From contig CBFFRQ010000096.1 of the NCBI GenBank assembly GCA_965644315.1, forward strand, positions 248,001 through 312,000: 64,000 nt of DNA. Direction: 5' to 3'. Within the stretch, counting starts at the first letter, position 1. Each line of letters begins with the position of its first letter. A program made the position numbers and the translations under genes. This DNA comes from Caecitellus pseudoparvulus. Its lineage: Eukaryota; Bigyra: Bicosoecida. Below the pieces are notes generated by a model, which saw only the letters and a list, made by a program, of their open reading frames with translations, had not been told where the DNA came from and did no database searches. Below are positions 1-13,200 of the stretch, in pieces.

Positions 1-1098
1 GTAGACGTGCACACGCACGTGTACTTGCCACGATACTTGGAGATGCTCCGGTCTCGGGGCACAGTGCCCAAGGTTCAGACGGTGGGCGGGGAGGACCGCC
101 TCATCATCTTGCCTGGTGAAGATTCTGTTTCCACCACGGCAGCTGGCAGGCCAGTTGGCGGGGAGTACCACGACCCTGCCCGCAAGCTTGCTTTCATGGA
201 CACTCACGGCATCGATATTTCGGTGCTTAGCTTGGCAAACCCCTGGCTGGACTTTTTGCATGCTGGGGAGGCCGTTCCGCTGGCCAGCCACCTGAACGAC
301 GACCTGGACGCTGCTTGTGCGGCTTCAGGGGGCCGCTTCTACGGATTCGGAGTGCTGCCCATGCAAGATGTAGACGCTGCGTGTGCGGAGGTGGAGCGCA
401 TCGCTGCGTCTCAGCACCTGCGTGGGGTCATCCTCAGCACGCACGGGCGTGGCCAGTGGCTGGACGACCCTGCGCTGCTGCCGGTGTACAAGACGCTGGC
501 CACGCACAACATGCCGGCTTTCATCCACCCCCACTTTGGCGTGGGGAATGCCGAGTTTGGGGAGGAGTACGGCCACACGCTCTTCCTTGCCCTAGGCTTC
601 ACGTTTGAGACCACCACCGCCATCTGCAGGCTCGTGTGCTCTGGCCTGCTCGATGAAGTGCCAGACTTGAAGCTGCTGCTGGCCCACGCAGGGGGCACGT
701 TGCCGTTCCTTGCTGGTCGCCTGGACAGCTGTGTGGCGCACGACCTGACCATTGCTGATCGCCTCAAGCATGAGCCCTCTCACTACCTCAGGCAGTTCTA
801 CTACGACTCTCTCGTTTACCACCCTCCGGCACTGGAGGCCACAACTGCCTTCGTGGGGGCAGAGAACCTCATGTTCGGCACAGATCACCCTTTCTTTCCC
901 GCTCCTGGCGTGTCCAGGGAGCCCATTGGCCCAGACACGACGGTCACCAAGCTGGACACCGCCAAGTGGATGAGCACGACGAAGAACCAAGATATTCTGA
1001 CGGGGTACATGTCCGAGGCTCGGGGCTCCGCAGTGGCTGCCGGCGTCGCAGGCGGCAACGCAGCACGCATCCTGAACCTCACCATGCCTTCTGCGTAG
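1..1098 (+). CDS. ACMSD-like amidohydrolase/decarboxylase (5' truncated by window edge)
   Basis: A metal-dependent hydrolase of the amidohydrolase-2 family. The closest known relatives are 2-amino-3-carboxymuconate-6-semialdehyde decarboxylase (ACMSD, kynurenine pathway) and similar aromatic-acid decarboxylases. The frame is open from the first base and reads VDVHTHVYLP, so the metal-binding HxH strand is complete but the true start lies upstream; the GTG at position 7 is not a plausible eukaryotic start. Other family landmarks are FIHPHFG (metal-binding His), LAHAGGTLPF (His after the central barrel strand) and MFGTDHPFF (catalytic Asp). The order and spacing match ACMSD, about 335 residues. 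It ends at TAG, 149 bp before the stop of the convergent giant channel gene. The family is secure; the exact substrate (carboxymuconate semialdehyde or another carboxylated aromatic) is inferred. Confidence 0.85.
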   Translation, partial: VDVHTHVYLPRYLEMLRSRGTVPKVQTVGGEDRLIILPGEDSVSTTAAGRPVGGEYHDPARKLAFMDTHGIDISVLSLANPWLDFLHAGEAVPLASHLNDDLDAACAASGGRFYGFGVLPMQDVDAACAEVERIAASQHLRGVILSTHGRGQWLDDPALLPVYKTLATHNMPAFIHPHFGVGNAEFGEEYGHTLFLALGFTFETTTAICRLVCSGLLDEVPDLKLLLAHAGGTLPFLAGRLDSCVAHDLTIADRLKHEPSHYLRQFYYDSLVYHPPALEATTAFVGAENLMFGTDHPFFPAPGVSREPIGPDTTVTKLDTAKWMSTTKNQDILTGYMSEARGSAVAAGVAGGNAARILNLTMPSA

Positions 1099-1247
1099 GC
1101 ACGGGGCGAAGTAATGTGCCATAGCATCACGTGGCGGTGTGCTGGCCTCGCAGAGCAGGAAGCACCACAGCAGTCAGGGCGGGTGGCAGAAAAGTGCATT
1201 TCAGTGGAACAGCAATGCAGTAAACAAACGACAAGACGCGGTCCCCC

Positions 1248-4200
1248 TTACCCGATGACAGTCACCTCCTCATCCTCATCGTCCTCGCTGCCGCCCTCCA
1301 GCGCCTCCTTGAGAGCTGAGAGCAGGCCCTCCACGTCGTCATCGTCACTTTCGTCGGCAATGCGGTCGCCGTACGCCGCCATAAAGCGGGTGAACCCTTC
1401 ATCGACGTCGTCAGCATTCTCGCGCTCCCGCTCGATTTCAATAGCCACGTCGATGGTGATGCCGACAAACACCTGGCTGAACAGCACCGCCACCAAGGCA
1501 ACGTATGCCATGAAGTAAAATGCCGGGTTAATGCTGTTGGAAGCATCTACCAACGCGTACATGATGTCATTCCAGCTCTCAGCCAGCATGAGAACGTAGA
1601 GCGTGCTCATGGCAGACTCGAACGTGTCGAAGTTGGCGTTGCGCATGATCCCCACGACAGAGGGAGGCAAGTCTGACATGAGCCCGGCAAAGGCCCAAAT
1701 GCCAAGCACAGCGAAGGCATACATGACAAGCAACAGCAGGGCAAGGATGGAGAGGAACTTGTGAGCTTGTGCGATCAGCCCAAAGACCAATGCACGTGTC
1801 GCATGTACGACAGAGAACAAGCGCAGGACTGGCAGGACCATGGACAGGCGGGCCAAGTCGTTCACTTGCAGTGTCTGCAAGGAGTCCGCGTCCACAGAGT
1901 CGAGGCGAGCTTGGAATCCACCTGTGCTGGAGGTGGTCACGAAGAGACTTGCCAGAGCCACGATGATGGTCAGTACGATGATGAAGAAGTCGTAACGGTT
2001 CGCAGCGGTCTGGAACGGCGCCTGCTTCTCCTCTGGTGCATCGTCACTGGAGCCAGCGCTCGCTGCGGCGGCTGCGGCGGCTGCGGCCGCCGCATTCATC
2101 CTGGACGAACCAGCTGCTCCGCCGGACGAAGGGATGCGCCGCAGCGATCCAGTGCGTGCCATGTGGACAGCGTGGGAGGACCCTGTTGGCGAGGGCATGG
2201 ACTCTGTGCTGCGGGTTCTGCTGAGGGCTGCGGCGACTGCCGCTGGGTTGGAGGCGCCCGTGACAACCTGACGTGTGGCTTTCTTCTTTCCGTACCAGAA
2301 TCGCTTCCAGCCCACTGCCGCGATTCGCAGCAGGAGCTCCAGAGCGTACAGCAGAACGAAGATGGGCAGGACAGAGTCGATGAAGGGGCCGAGCTTGGTG
2401 CCAAAGAGGCAGATGGCCCACGTGTTGATGATGACGACACCCAAGATGAAGGAGTCAAACTTCACGTCCAGTTCGTTGTTGAAGAAGCGCTGCAGCCATT
2501 GCTGGCTTCGCAAGATGCAGCCCAGCAATGCCAGGCGACGCAAGCCATCGTTCATGGACTTTGTGACCATTGTGAAAATGAGGCGCTCTGACTGGTAACT
2601 GCGGCGTTCAAAGTTGAAGTTCTTCTTCACAATCAAGTACTCACACAGGTGGACGAACTCAGGAGGCCCTAGGCGATCTGGCAGCTTCTCATAGTGCTCC
2701 GTCTTGACCCCCGAAGAGGCTAGGAAGCGGGCGTACTCCTTGCGCTCCAAGCACCCCGATCCATCGTCATCGAGGAGGGAGAACGCAAGCACCAGGGCCA
2801 GGCGCCGCTTCTGCGTGCGGGCTTCCCTTGTGCGAGACTCGGACTCCGAAAACCGCTCCTGGAAGTGTGCGATGAGCAAAGACACCAAGATGAACAAGCC
2901 GATGAAGGAGATGACGATGAACATGGGCTTGAACAGCACCGCCAAGCGTCCGCCTGCGACCGAGGAGGTGTCGGACGCGCGGTAGACCACTTCGTTGTAG
3001 TTCTCGCCGGTTGTCACGAACACAAACATGGTGATCCATGCCGACTGGAACTCGGAAAACCCCCGTCCCGAGCCGTCTCCCTCTGTGCTGAGTGCTTGAG
3101 GCAGTGACACCGCCCGTTGGAAGCCACTGCCTGCAGCAGAGGCCACGGCGCCAGCCATGCCTGCTGCGTTGCTGGCGAGGGCAGAGAGCGCGGAGATCGA
3201 GGCAGCCAGGGTCGCGTCGGCTGCAGAGGCGACAATCACCGCATCATCCCCGGAGGATGCTGGGCTGTCTTCATTCGCCCCTCCAGCAGCCGCCGCCACC
3301 GCGGCGTCATCGGTGAAGACAGGGAACCGTAAATCTGACCTGGAGGATAGCAGTGCGATAGAGACACCGGCTGTCACAGCCAAGAAAGATGCGAACAGGG
3401 CCAACACACGCCTGGCCAAGATGAGGGTGGAGGAAAACGACCCCAAAGCCGAGCGGAGCGTCGGAACCCGAGCGATGATGTACAGGGGCCGCAGGATGGC
3501 CGTGACAGGCAGCAGAGTGGAGGTGCGCCCGGTGCGGTACCCGACAAACACGCGCGCACACCAGTCCACGACGAAGATGAACAGCAAGACGACACGCACG
3601 AGAAACAGCGTGCGCAGCTGGCCCTCTCGCTTGACTGCCCGTGGCTTGCCGTCAGCTTCTTCGTAATACTTGGCTCGGCGCCGAGCGCCACATGTGGCCA
3701 GGCCGTACAGGACATCGGCGACACGGGCTGAGCAGGTGCCAATGGCAGCGTCAGCAGCATCCTCTTCATCCAGCAGCGCTGCCTTTGCAGGAGTCATGCC
3801 CGAGTCGCCTTCTGCGCCGTATCCATCCATTCCCAGCGCCACAGCACCATGGTGCATGGACTGCCACTTGGCGTAGCGGCGGCACCAGGGTGCTGCCGCA
3901 TCGAACAGCCGGACGTAGTGCCGCCGCACTCCTCGCGCATACCAGATGAGCAGTGTGTCAGCAACTAAGATTAGCAAGCAGAGAAGCTCCACTCGCAGGA
4001 CTCCACCCCGCAGCCACTCATCTTCCCTCTGCACACCAAACTGGTCCACGCCAGAGCCCCCAGACAAAGGGCTGGATACGTCCCCTGCGGCGTACGACTC
4101 CTGTGTTCCGGGAACGCCGTTTTCCTGGGCCGCAACGTCAATGGAGTCACCCCAACTGCCTCGGTCCAGAATACCCAAGCTCCACGCATACGCCTTCTGC

Positions 4201-7200
4201 AGGTACCAGCCAGACACGATGCCGCTGTCAGCCTGGGCGCCGCCGAACGACCGCATGCGCAGCGTGGCAAGTCCGGTCCCTGCAGATGCAGTGCTTGGGC
4301 TTCCAGCTTGCAGGTTGGAGCCTATGGTGATGAGGGTGTCCTCCGAAGCAGGGCTGGCAAAGAGGACATTGCCGCGCCCCACTTGGCCATCCACTGTGAC
4401 GCCGGGCGGCAGGTCAGTGACGCTCTGCACCATGTCCACACCTTCAACGCCAACGACGAGGTCGCCTGCTGCCCCAACCGCAGCGGCGGGCGTGGTCAGG
4501 GGGATGGTGCCTGCAAGGGATGCAGTTGGGCCAGCTTCCCAGAATGCCAGCCCCAGGAACAGCACGAGGAAGATGTACACTGTCACAGTATACGACTTGG
4601 TTGACACGACCCGGTTAGACCACTCCCGCGCCCAGTGGGAGCGCGCTTCGAAGTACAGAGTCTCAAGGGGGTGGGCATCAGAGACGTAGTAGTGAATGAA
4701 CTGCCGCGCGCGACGGAAGAGCGTCTGTTCACGGGCGCTGAGCGGCAGCACGGTGCCGCCCGCGGTGGACGTGCGGCGCAGGTTTGCCATGGGGTTCTTC
4801 ACAGTCGCAGCGGGTGGCGTGGACAAAGGGTTCATGGTGGTGGCTTTGCCCTTGCCCAGGCTCTGCGAGGACGCCGAGAAGGACTGCTCCGCCGCGGCAA
4901 CTCGCGATCGGTACATGTCCCACGCACCCCCCTCCATGACGATGCCACGCACAACTGGGTACAGCATGCGGAAGGTCGTCCAAATGCCCACATCAAACGT
5001 CTCCTCTGTCTGGCCGGGCTTCTGCCCAGCGGCAGCTGCAGCTGACACCACCGCGGAGCTGCGCATCATGCCGCTCGCAAGCGGGGAACTCATGGGCGGC
5101 AAAGATGCGGATTTCCTAGGGGACAGGGGGCTTGCCAGTGTGCTCATGCGTTTGGCTGCCATGATGGAGGCAGCAGCACCCCGCAGACGCGCAGCTGGTG
5201 AGCGCAGACTTCCGCGGCCCGACGACCGACGCGAGTCTGGGTGGTCTGCCGCAGATGCCGCGCCCTGCACGTCCACAGAGAGGCCTGACCCTCGCTTCGA
5301 CTTTGAGCTCCGACGACGAGCACGGCCGGCAGCACTCAGCTTTGACTCTGCGATGCCCGGCGAATCCTCTCCAACGGACTCTAGTTTGGGGAAGCTCCGG
5401 CCCGCTGGCGTGGCCAAGGCGCCCGTGCCCGACTTGAGCACCTTGCTCATGCGCACCATGCGGACGATGTCGCCTGCCACCTTGCTCATGCGGCCCTTGC
5501 GGGGACTGAGCGGGCCCTTGACAATTGCCCCTGGCTGCGGACTGGCAGCTGCAGAGCTCACTGGCGAAGTGGGCAGGGGGCCAGCCTTTGCCTCCCGCTT
5601 CATCGAGCGGGCATCTCGCACTGCCTGGGAGATGGAGGAAGCTGCTTGGTCCTTCTGCACCTGCTGAAGTGTCTTGGACAGCAGGGGCTGCCTGGCAGGC
5701 GCGGCACCGGCGCCGGCTGCCTTGGCTGCACGCTTGCCCTCCAGACTGGACGACAGCACTGCCAAGTCCTGCTGCACTGCCAGCCCAGAGCCACCCGCCG
5801 CATCGGGGGACAGCACGCTCATCTTCTGCAGCGCTTGTCGCACGGCAGCGAGCTGCGCTTCAAGGCGCTCGGCGCGCACCTTCCGCGCATGCTGGGCCAG
5901 GGCAGTGGTGATGGTGGCTGTCAACACCACCGACAGCAGGATAGCACCGACAGCGACAATGAAGGCAATATTGGTCCACAGGTCGCTCTCTTCGTTCAGG
6001 GGTGCTCGGTGCACAGTGCAGTGCACGATGAGGTCCAGGCTGTTGCCCAGGCGCAGGGACGCCCAGTCGCCCAGCGCCAACGCGCCGACGGCTTGCATGG
6101 CCCACGTCTGCAGCTGTGTGAGCACAAAGCCAGCATGCTGCTTCTCAGCACTGGTGGCGGTGACAGGCCCTTCATAGCCAGACAGCGCCTGCAAAGACGC
6201 GGCGGCAGCCGTTGGGGCAAGGCCCACCACTCGCGCCAGGGCGGGTGCAGACAGGCCTGTGCTGGAGACACTGCTGCCAGAGGCCAGTGTGGCCCAGGAC
6301 GCGGCGACACTGAGAAAGGCCGCTGTTGCCTCCGCGCTGATGTGGGCAGTGCTGGACGACACGCCTCCCGTGAGGGTGGACGAGTGCACCAGGGCACGGC
6401 GGGGGCCGAGCCCGCCAGTAGCAATGAAGGGGGAACCGCGGCCCATGGCGAGGGACGCCAGTGTCTGCGTACTACTGACGTTTAGCGCGGCAGACACCAT
6501 GCCGAACACGCCCCCCACGGAGGCAATGTACACGTCGTCGCTCTCGGTGGGCAGCAGCCGCTGCAGCAGGCCTGAGCTGCCGTCAATGCTTGTGGAGGCG
6601 CCATGCGAGGAAGCCACCATGAGCCCGGCAGGGATGAGAATGTAGCCTTCCCCCCTTGAAGCGCTGGAGTCGGTGAAGAGGGCTGCGGCCGGCCCGCCTT
6701 GTGCAGTCGGCGTGGATGGTGGGGAGTCAGACAGCTGGTTGTCAGAGTACGTCGGGAGCGGCCTGCCGTATGCCGCTGGCGCCAGTAGCGGCAGCAGGGC
6801 TTGGGCCTGCTGCGTGGACAGCACAGTGGGCGGCGCAAAGGGAGACACGCTGGCTTGCCGTACAGCGAACAGTGTCGCCTCCAGGGAGTAGAACAGGCGA
6901 GGGAGCCACAGGCCAGCGCTGGCTGCCGAATACAGTCCACGCTCAGCACTGCCCGCGACAGGGCTGGTGCCCCCATAGTACTGCTGTGTGGATACCATGT
7001 CAGCCAGTTGCAGCGCGGACGTTTGGGAGGCGAGCGAACTTGCCATGCTCGTCAGCACTGCGCCACTGCCAACGTTGGCCACGTCTGCTGCGCCAGCAGT
7101 CATGGCAGAGGCGAATGAGCCTGTGAAGCGGCTGGCCAGAGTGTTGGACGCCTGTGTCGTCGCGATGCCTTGGGAGTAGGCGAGCAGGCGGGAGAGCGTG

Positions 7201-10200
7201 ACGGCACGGGTGGACAAGGAGCGTGCGAGGCGTGAGCGGCCCTCAGTGATGAGCACACGATTACCAGGAGGCAGGGAGATGGAGGCAACTGTGCTGGAGC
7301 GGCTGCTCTCTGCGTCCTGCTGCGCCAAGGCGGCGAGCTTCCGCGCTGGCGTGGCGCACTCCGACCCAAACAGCTCAACGCAGATGCCGCCACGGGAAAT
7401 GCCGGAGTACAACTCATTATCGGGGTGCCCGTTCAATGACGCAGCGTGCTTGGATGCGACAGCTGCGAGGTGCTGCACCCCGACTTCGCTGCTGAACACC
7501 AGCCCCTGCGCTGGCAGGGACGACGACACGGCCGGCCACCAGGCAGCTCCAACTGTCGGATTGGGCTGCAGCATGGCAGCCGTCGCAGCCGCGCTGTTCA
7601 CGGCATCCCCAGCTGCAAGCAGAGGTAGTAGGGTGGACGTGGCGGGTGCCGGTGGCAGCAGCCGCAGGGTGTGGTGCTGCGCCGGGGCGGAGGCTTGCAT
7701 GGCCGCAAAGCTGCCACGCTGAAGCTGCACACCATGATGCACCAGGGCCGCGGCAAGACTGTCAGTAAACACAGTCGCCGAGGAAGGAGTCCAGCCTAGC
7801 ACCTGCATCTCCCCTGCCGTCGCTGCCAGGGTGACAATCGTGGCGGTGCCAGATGAAGAGTTCACCAGCAGCGCATCTGGGACAGACGGGGCCGGGGCTG
7901 TTCCAGCGGAAGCCCACCCTGCCCGTCCCCACTCCTGGGCGCCTCTGCATGCAGCAGCTAGAGTGCTCGCTGAAGCATTTGGCTGCACGGCGCTGCCCAG
8001 TCCCAAAGCGAGCGCGAGCCTGGATGCGTCCGGGCCGAGGCCGTTCGGTGTCGCGGTGTTCAGCAAGGACGGCATATTTCCAAGCAAGCTGCTGGCTGCA
8101 ACGGCATGCACAGCAGCCCATGAGGCCGCAGGCACCTGCCCCGTTGCAGCCCCGGCGAGGGTTGTAGATGCGGCCACGTGCAGGTTGGCACCAGATGTGC
8201 TCTGTGTGCCTTGCCCCAGCAGACTCGTGTGACTGCCCAGGCGGCGGGACATGAGGCGCATGCCAACTTGCTGGGAAGGCGTCTGCAACGCGGACGCACC
8301 AATTGACACGCTCCAGATGGGCACCAGCACGGCAGAGGCATTCACAGCCCCCCCCCCCGAAAGAGCCAGCGATCCCGAAGACGAGGCAGTAGCCAAGGCG
8401 CCCGTGGCGGTGGCTTGCACGCGGGAAAGGACAGTGACTGCGCCTTGAGTGAAGGTGCTACTGCGGAGAGTGCCTCCCATGGCCCCTGCACTGGCCACAT
8501 CTCGCTGCATAGTGCCTGGGAAGGACGTGACGGGGCCCCAGCGTGGGGGATCTGCGCTGCCCGCGGATGCCAGTGCAGCAGCAGTGGCATGCATCGGAGA
8601 CAAACCTGAAGCAAGGGAGGCAGCCTCCCACGCCAGGGCAGTGGCAGCCATGTCTGCAGTGCACAAGGCTGACTGCCCAGACGCCGGCTGCCGGGCCAGT
8701 GCGAGCTCTGCAGCTGCCCCGTTCGCGCCCCCGAACGGGCCGTACACCGCCGCCATCGTTTCAGTGGCAGACACGTACCAATCTCTGTCCACGTTGCCTC
8801 GTGCAGAGGGGGTAGTGAAGTCTGATCGGGTCGAAGACAGCCCCAGTGGGCCCACCGGTGAACTCCACATGGCTTGGGTAACCTTGCTGGCGCGCTCCCT
8901 CAGTGGGCGTGGCACTTGTTCTGACCATGACAGGGCAGTGGAGGTGGTCACACCCAGGACCGACGCCAGTGTCAGGACGAGGTGAGAGGATGACATGGGG
9001 GAGGCTGACGTGCCGTCTGACAAACTCAGCACACCACCACCGACACCCCACGCTACGGTGCGCTGCTGCACCGGCGAGCTGCTGGCCACAGCGGCCGCCG
9101 CTGCCTGGACATCTGCTGCAGCCATGAACGGCATGTGCCCAGACTGAAAGAGTAGTGTTGGAGGCGCTGCCGTGCCGCCACTCGTGAAGAGGCCTCCGTC
9201 GGAGACGTGCACTGCCAGCGCCCCGCCAGCCGCGACCCAGTGCTGGGGTGGGCCCGCGGCGGGAGTCACGACCAGGCCAGTTGCAGCCACAGCAGGGGAG
9301 ACAGTGACACTCACTCCCTCCGCAGTGGAGGCTGCATCCGGTTCATGGAGGAAGGTGGAGCTCGCAAGCGGGTCCTCCATGTCCACGGCAGACAGGGTGA
9401 AGCGCTGCGGCAGGCCGACGCCAACCTTCAAGGCGGAGGCAGCTGAGTCCAACGCACAGGCAAGGAAGCCAGCTGTGCGGGTGGCGCCCGCAAGCAGTGC
9501 TTGCAGTGCCACTGCTGCGTTCCCTTGGGCCTCGCTGTCAGGTGGGGGCGTGCTGGCGGGCGCGGTGGCAGCCAGCAGACGGCGAAGGAGGGCTGACCTC
9601 CCCACTGCCGTCGTGTTCAAAGGCGAGGCTTTGGCGTCCAAGCGCTGCTGCATAGAAGCCTGGGCTGCCGCGGAGCAAGCTGAGCTAGGCGCAGTGCTCG
9701 CCCACGCGCCATGAGTCCCATTCACACACTCAGACGGAGCTAGCTGTGCAGGACTTGAAAGGCTAGACAACGCAGCTGAGAGGGCAGCGGAGGAGGATGC
9801 GATGCCTGGGGCTCGGCCAGAACTGGGAAGCGTTTCAGCAGCACGCGAGGCAGCAGGTTGAACTGCCAGGTGTGCCACAGCATCAGTCAGGGAGGCTGCT
9901 GAGGATGGCTGAAGTGGTGGTGCCAGGCTCGGCAGGGACATGCCCAGCATGCGCTGTGTTAGTGCGTGCAGGGCGACAGGCATGGCTGCTGCCCACTGGA
10001 CGGCGCGTGCTGCTCGGTACCCCTGCACCTCCACCACTGCTGTGTTGAGATCGCCCACGGCAGACGACCACGCGCTAGTCCACTGCAGGTACACGACCAG
10101 CACCAAGCCAAAGGTGACGAACATGACTGCGAGAGTGGTGCGCCCGATTCCACCGTTCTGACCAGCCAGTTCCTCTTCGTCTTCCTCTTCTGCAAGCTGC

Positions 10201-13200
10201 ATAGCAGCGTCGCTGCTCACACTCTCACCCACTGTGGCTGCTGTGGCAGTGGAGGCGGTGGACATGGCTGCAGATCGGGCACTGCCCAGCAGGTCCACAT
10301 CACGACGCTTGGCCAAGGCCCCCAAACTCTCCCTCCGGCGATCAGTGTGGGCGGGAGATGGAGTGCCACCCGCAGACTGCTCATCAGGCACCACGCACAC
10401 GTGCGCCTTGCCACCCTTGCCGACGACCACAGACACACGCCGCCTGGGTCTCGGTGGTGCGTGTGGGGATCGAGGCCCGTCCTGCTGTGGGTCAAGCATG
10501 CGGTCAGCCATGGTCTGCAACAGGTTCGTGGTCCACTGACGCCCTGCCGTGGACTTTGCCCTGGAGCGGGCTGACGGGCCAGCCTTGCTTCGAGGGCGGG
10601 ACACGGGCCCTGCCTCAGAGCCGGCGCGTGACGCTGGCTCCTCATCCTCAGTTCGCAGGTCATGGCAGCAGTCTACACACGCAGCTTTGGCGTGGGTGAA
10701 CATCTTATACTTGGCTTGGGCCACCACCAGCAAAGTGGTGACAAGGATGACGAGCGTGAGCACCGTGGGCACCAGAAGCGGATACCACAGGTATCCCGCA
10801 AAGGCTGTGCGCGACACGGCAACCGTGACAGTCCATGGTGGCATGACATGACTGCCCGTGGTGTTGGCGCTTCCGCTGGCAGGCGCAGGCAGCACAGACA
10901 TGTCGTCACAGTGCCACACCTGGTCTGTCGCGGCAGCTGGCAGCTCCCACATGCCTCGCAAGCTCTGCCACGGGTCTGCATCGGGTGCCGGGCGGGCAAA
11001 GGCCTTGGCCGAGCAGCGGCTGTGGGAAGCATACCATTCCTGCCACGCTGCCAGGGCGCTGGTGGCTGGGAGTGGGGCGGAGAAGGAGGAGGCTTGACCA
11101 TCAGGCAAGGAGGCTGCACTGGCGGAGCCCCCTTCCCACCACAGCGCAGCATTCTGCCGACTTGCCCTGTGAGCCGTGTACGCGAGGGGCTCTGACAAGG
11201 GGTGTGCAGCGGCAAAGCGGTCAGCCTGGTCCGCCGTTTGCCACGGCAGGCGCAGCAGCGCGGGCTGCGACGAGTCCAGGCCATTTGCCAGCACTGTGCG
11301 GGTGAATGGCGTGGCGATAGTGCCTTCGGCTGCGAGGGCAATTGAGTCCGTGGCTGGTCGGCGGTAGCGGGACGTGCCGGCGAATCGCCTGCGGGCTTTG
11401 GACAGCACTGCTCCACTGCAAGCAGGCAGCGGGTAGAACTCGCCTGTGAGGATGCCCGCTGAAGGTACAGGGCCTTCCATGCCCCCTGCCTCGGAGGGCG
11501 CAGCGAAGGCTTCCCTTCGGCGTGCTGCGGCAGCCTGCACGCCTGAGCTCTTGCCCACGGCGGTTGCGGCGGACGCCTGGCCGAGGATGCTCCCCAGGGA
11601 CCCAGGAAAGTTTAACTGAGCAGATTCCAACCACTGACCTGCTCGTGCAACGGACAGCTGCCACAGGCCATGCAGGGTGGTTGCGTCCACGACAGTGCCT
11701 TGCGCCGGATCGGGGGCGCCTTGGCCCAAGGCCGCGCCATCCGTCATGCTGGATCGAGCAGGTGCATGCAGCAGTTCGTTCACTTGGGCCATGGAGCCTG
11801 GTGCGCCGAGGGAAGGGGAAGACGCATCGGCCGCGCTAGACTGGGCGGAAACGAAGCTGCCTGTGGACAGCCCCACGCACATGTCCGTGTCTTCTTGCCC
11901 GCGCTGCCCGGCTGAGAGGAATGCAAGGGAGGAGCCTGAGGCAAGCACGTCATCTACGTACTGTGCAGCACCTTCCCCTGACACTGTGTGCAAGCGATCA
12001 GACAGCACAGACAAGGGGATAGCCAGGGACGTCACCACCACAGAGCTGCCGCTGCAAGACGCCTCCTGCACTGCTGGTCCCCCAGCGCCCGCCAGTTCCG
12101 CGGCCTCTGCGAGGGTAAAGGCGGCGCCCAGGTGCGCGGGAATGCGATGACGCAGAGTCAGCACGGCCACGAGGTCGTCTGGGCTGCCAGTAATGTTGGG
12201 CGCTGGAGACGCGACTGTAGCCCCAGCGCTATCTCTGCCCCACCCTGCCACTTCCGCCAGGCTGTGCACAGACCAGAAGGAGGCAGGCAAGGCAGCACTA
12301 GAATTGTGCAGGGACGCTGTGGATGAGCCACAACCCCCTGCGGCGTCATTAGGGCGCAGAACACCGGCCAGGTACGGGCGTGCAGCAACCATGGAGCGCA
12401 GCCAGGCATGTGGCTGCGAAGCAGGGGCACACAGGCAACCACGCTGGCGCACTGCAGCGTTAGGGTCGAGCGTCGTGGGGACAGTGCGCTGTAGAATGCG
12501 CCTGGCAACTTCCTGTGGCTCCTGCCCGCTCCCTTGAAGCGTTGTGTTCATGCTACCGGCAGCCTTGGTCGCCAAGGGCAGAAACGCCAGGGGATCATCA
12601 CTGGCACCCGGGCCACCCAGTGCACCACCCTCGTGGGCCCGACTGGAGGCAGCAGCCAAGAGCTGCGCCGCTGGCAGCCTGGTCGACGGCCTGCCCTCGC
12701 CGGGCTGCAGCAGGGCGGCGTGGTACCAGATTGGCACCTGCGTCCATGGGTGGGCAGCGTCGTCATTGGCACACAGGAAGATGCGAGAGGCCAGTGCGGC
12801 CGTAGATGCGCTAGCTTGCCACCACCAGCTGGGCTGAGCCCAAGGCTGTGCAGGCGCGGCACCCCACCGGTCTGCAGCGTGGCTGGGGCTGTGCAAGGTG
12901 GAGGCCGTGCCCGCACCTGCTGGCGAGAGTGGTTCATGTGCAAACGGGGCGGGCGGCGTCCAGTCTTGTTCAAAGAAGCAGGCGCAGTTGTCACCCGTGC
13001 TGGCAGGGGGAGCGGACATCTGGGCAGAGCCATGTGAGTGCAGTGCACCACGCACCGGCGCCTGGAGGTCCTCCCACAGCTGCTGCTGTGCTGTGAGAGG
13101 GGGCGCGGTACCAGCGGGATCGAAGCGAGGCGCCACCGAAGCCCATGAAGACACGTAGGAGGGCGATGCTCCAGGAGCCGCTGAGCGGCGTGCTCCTCCC

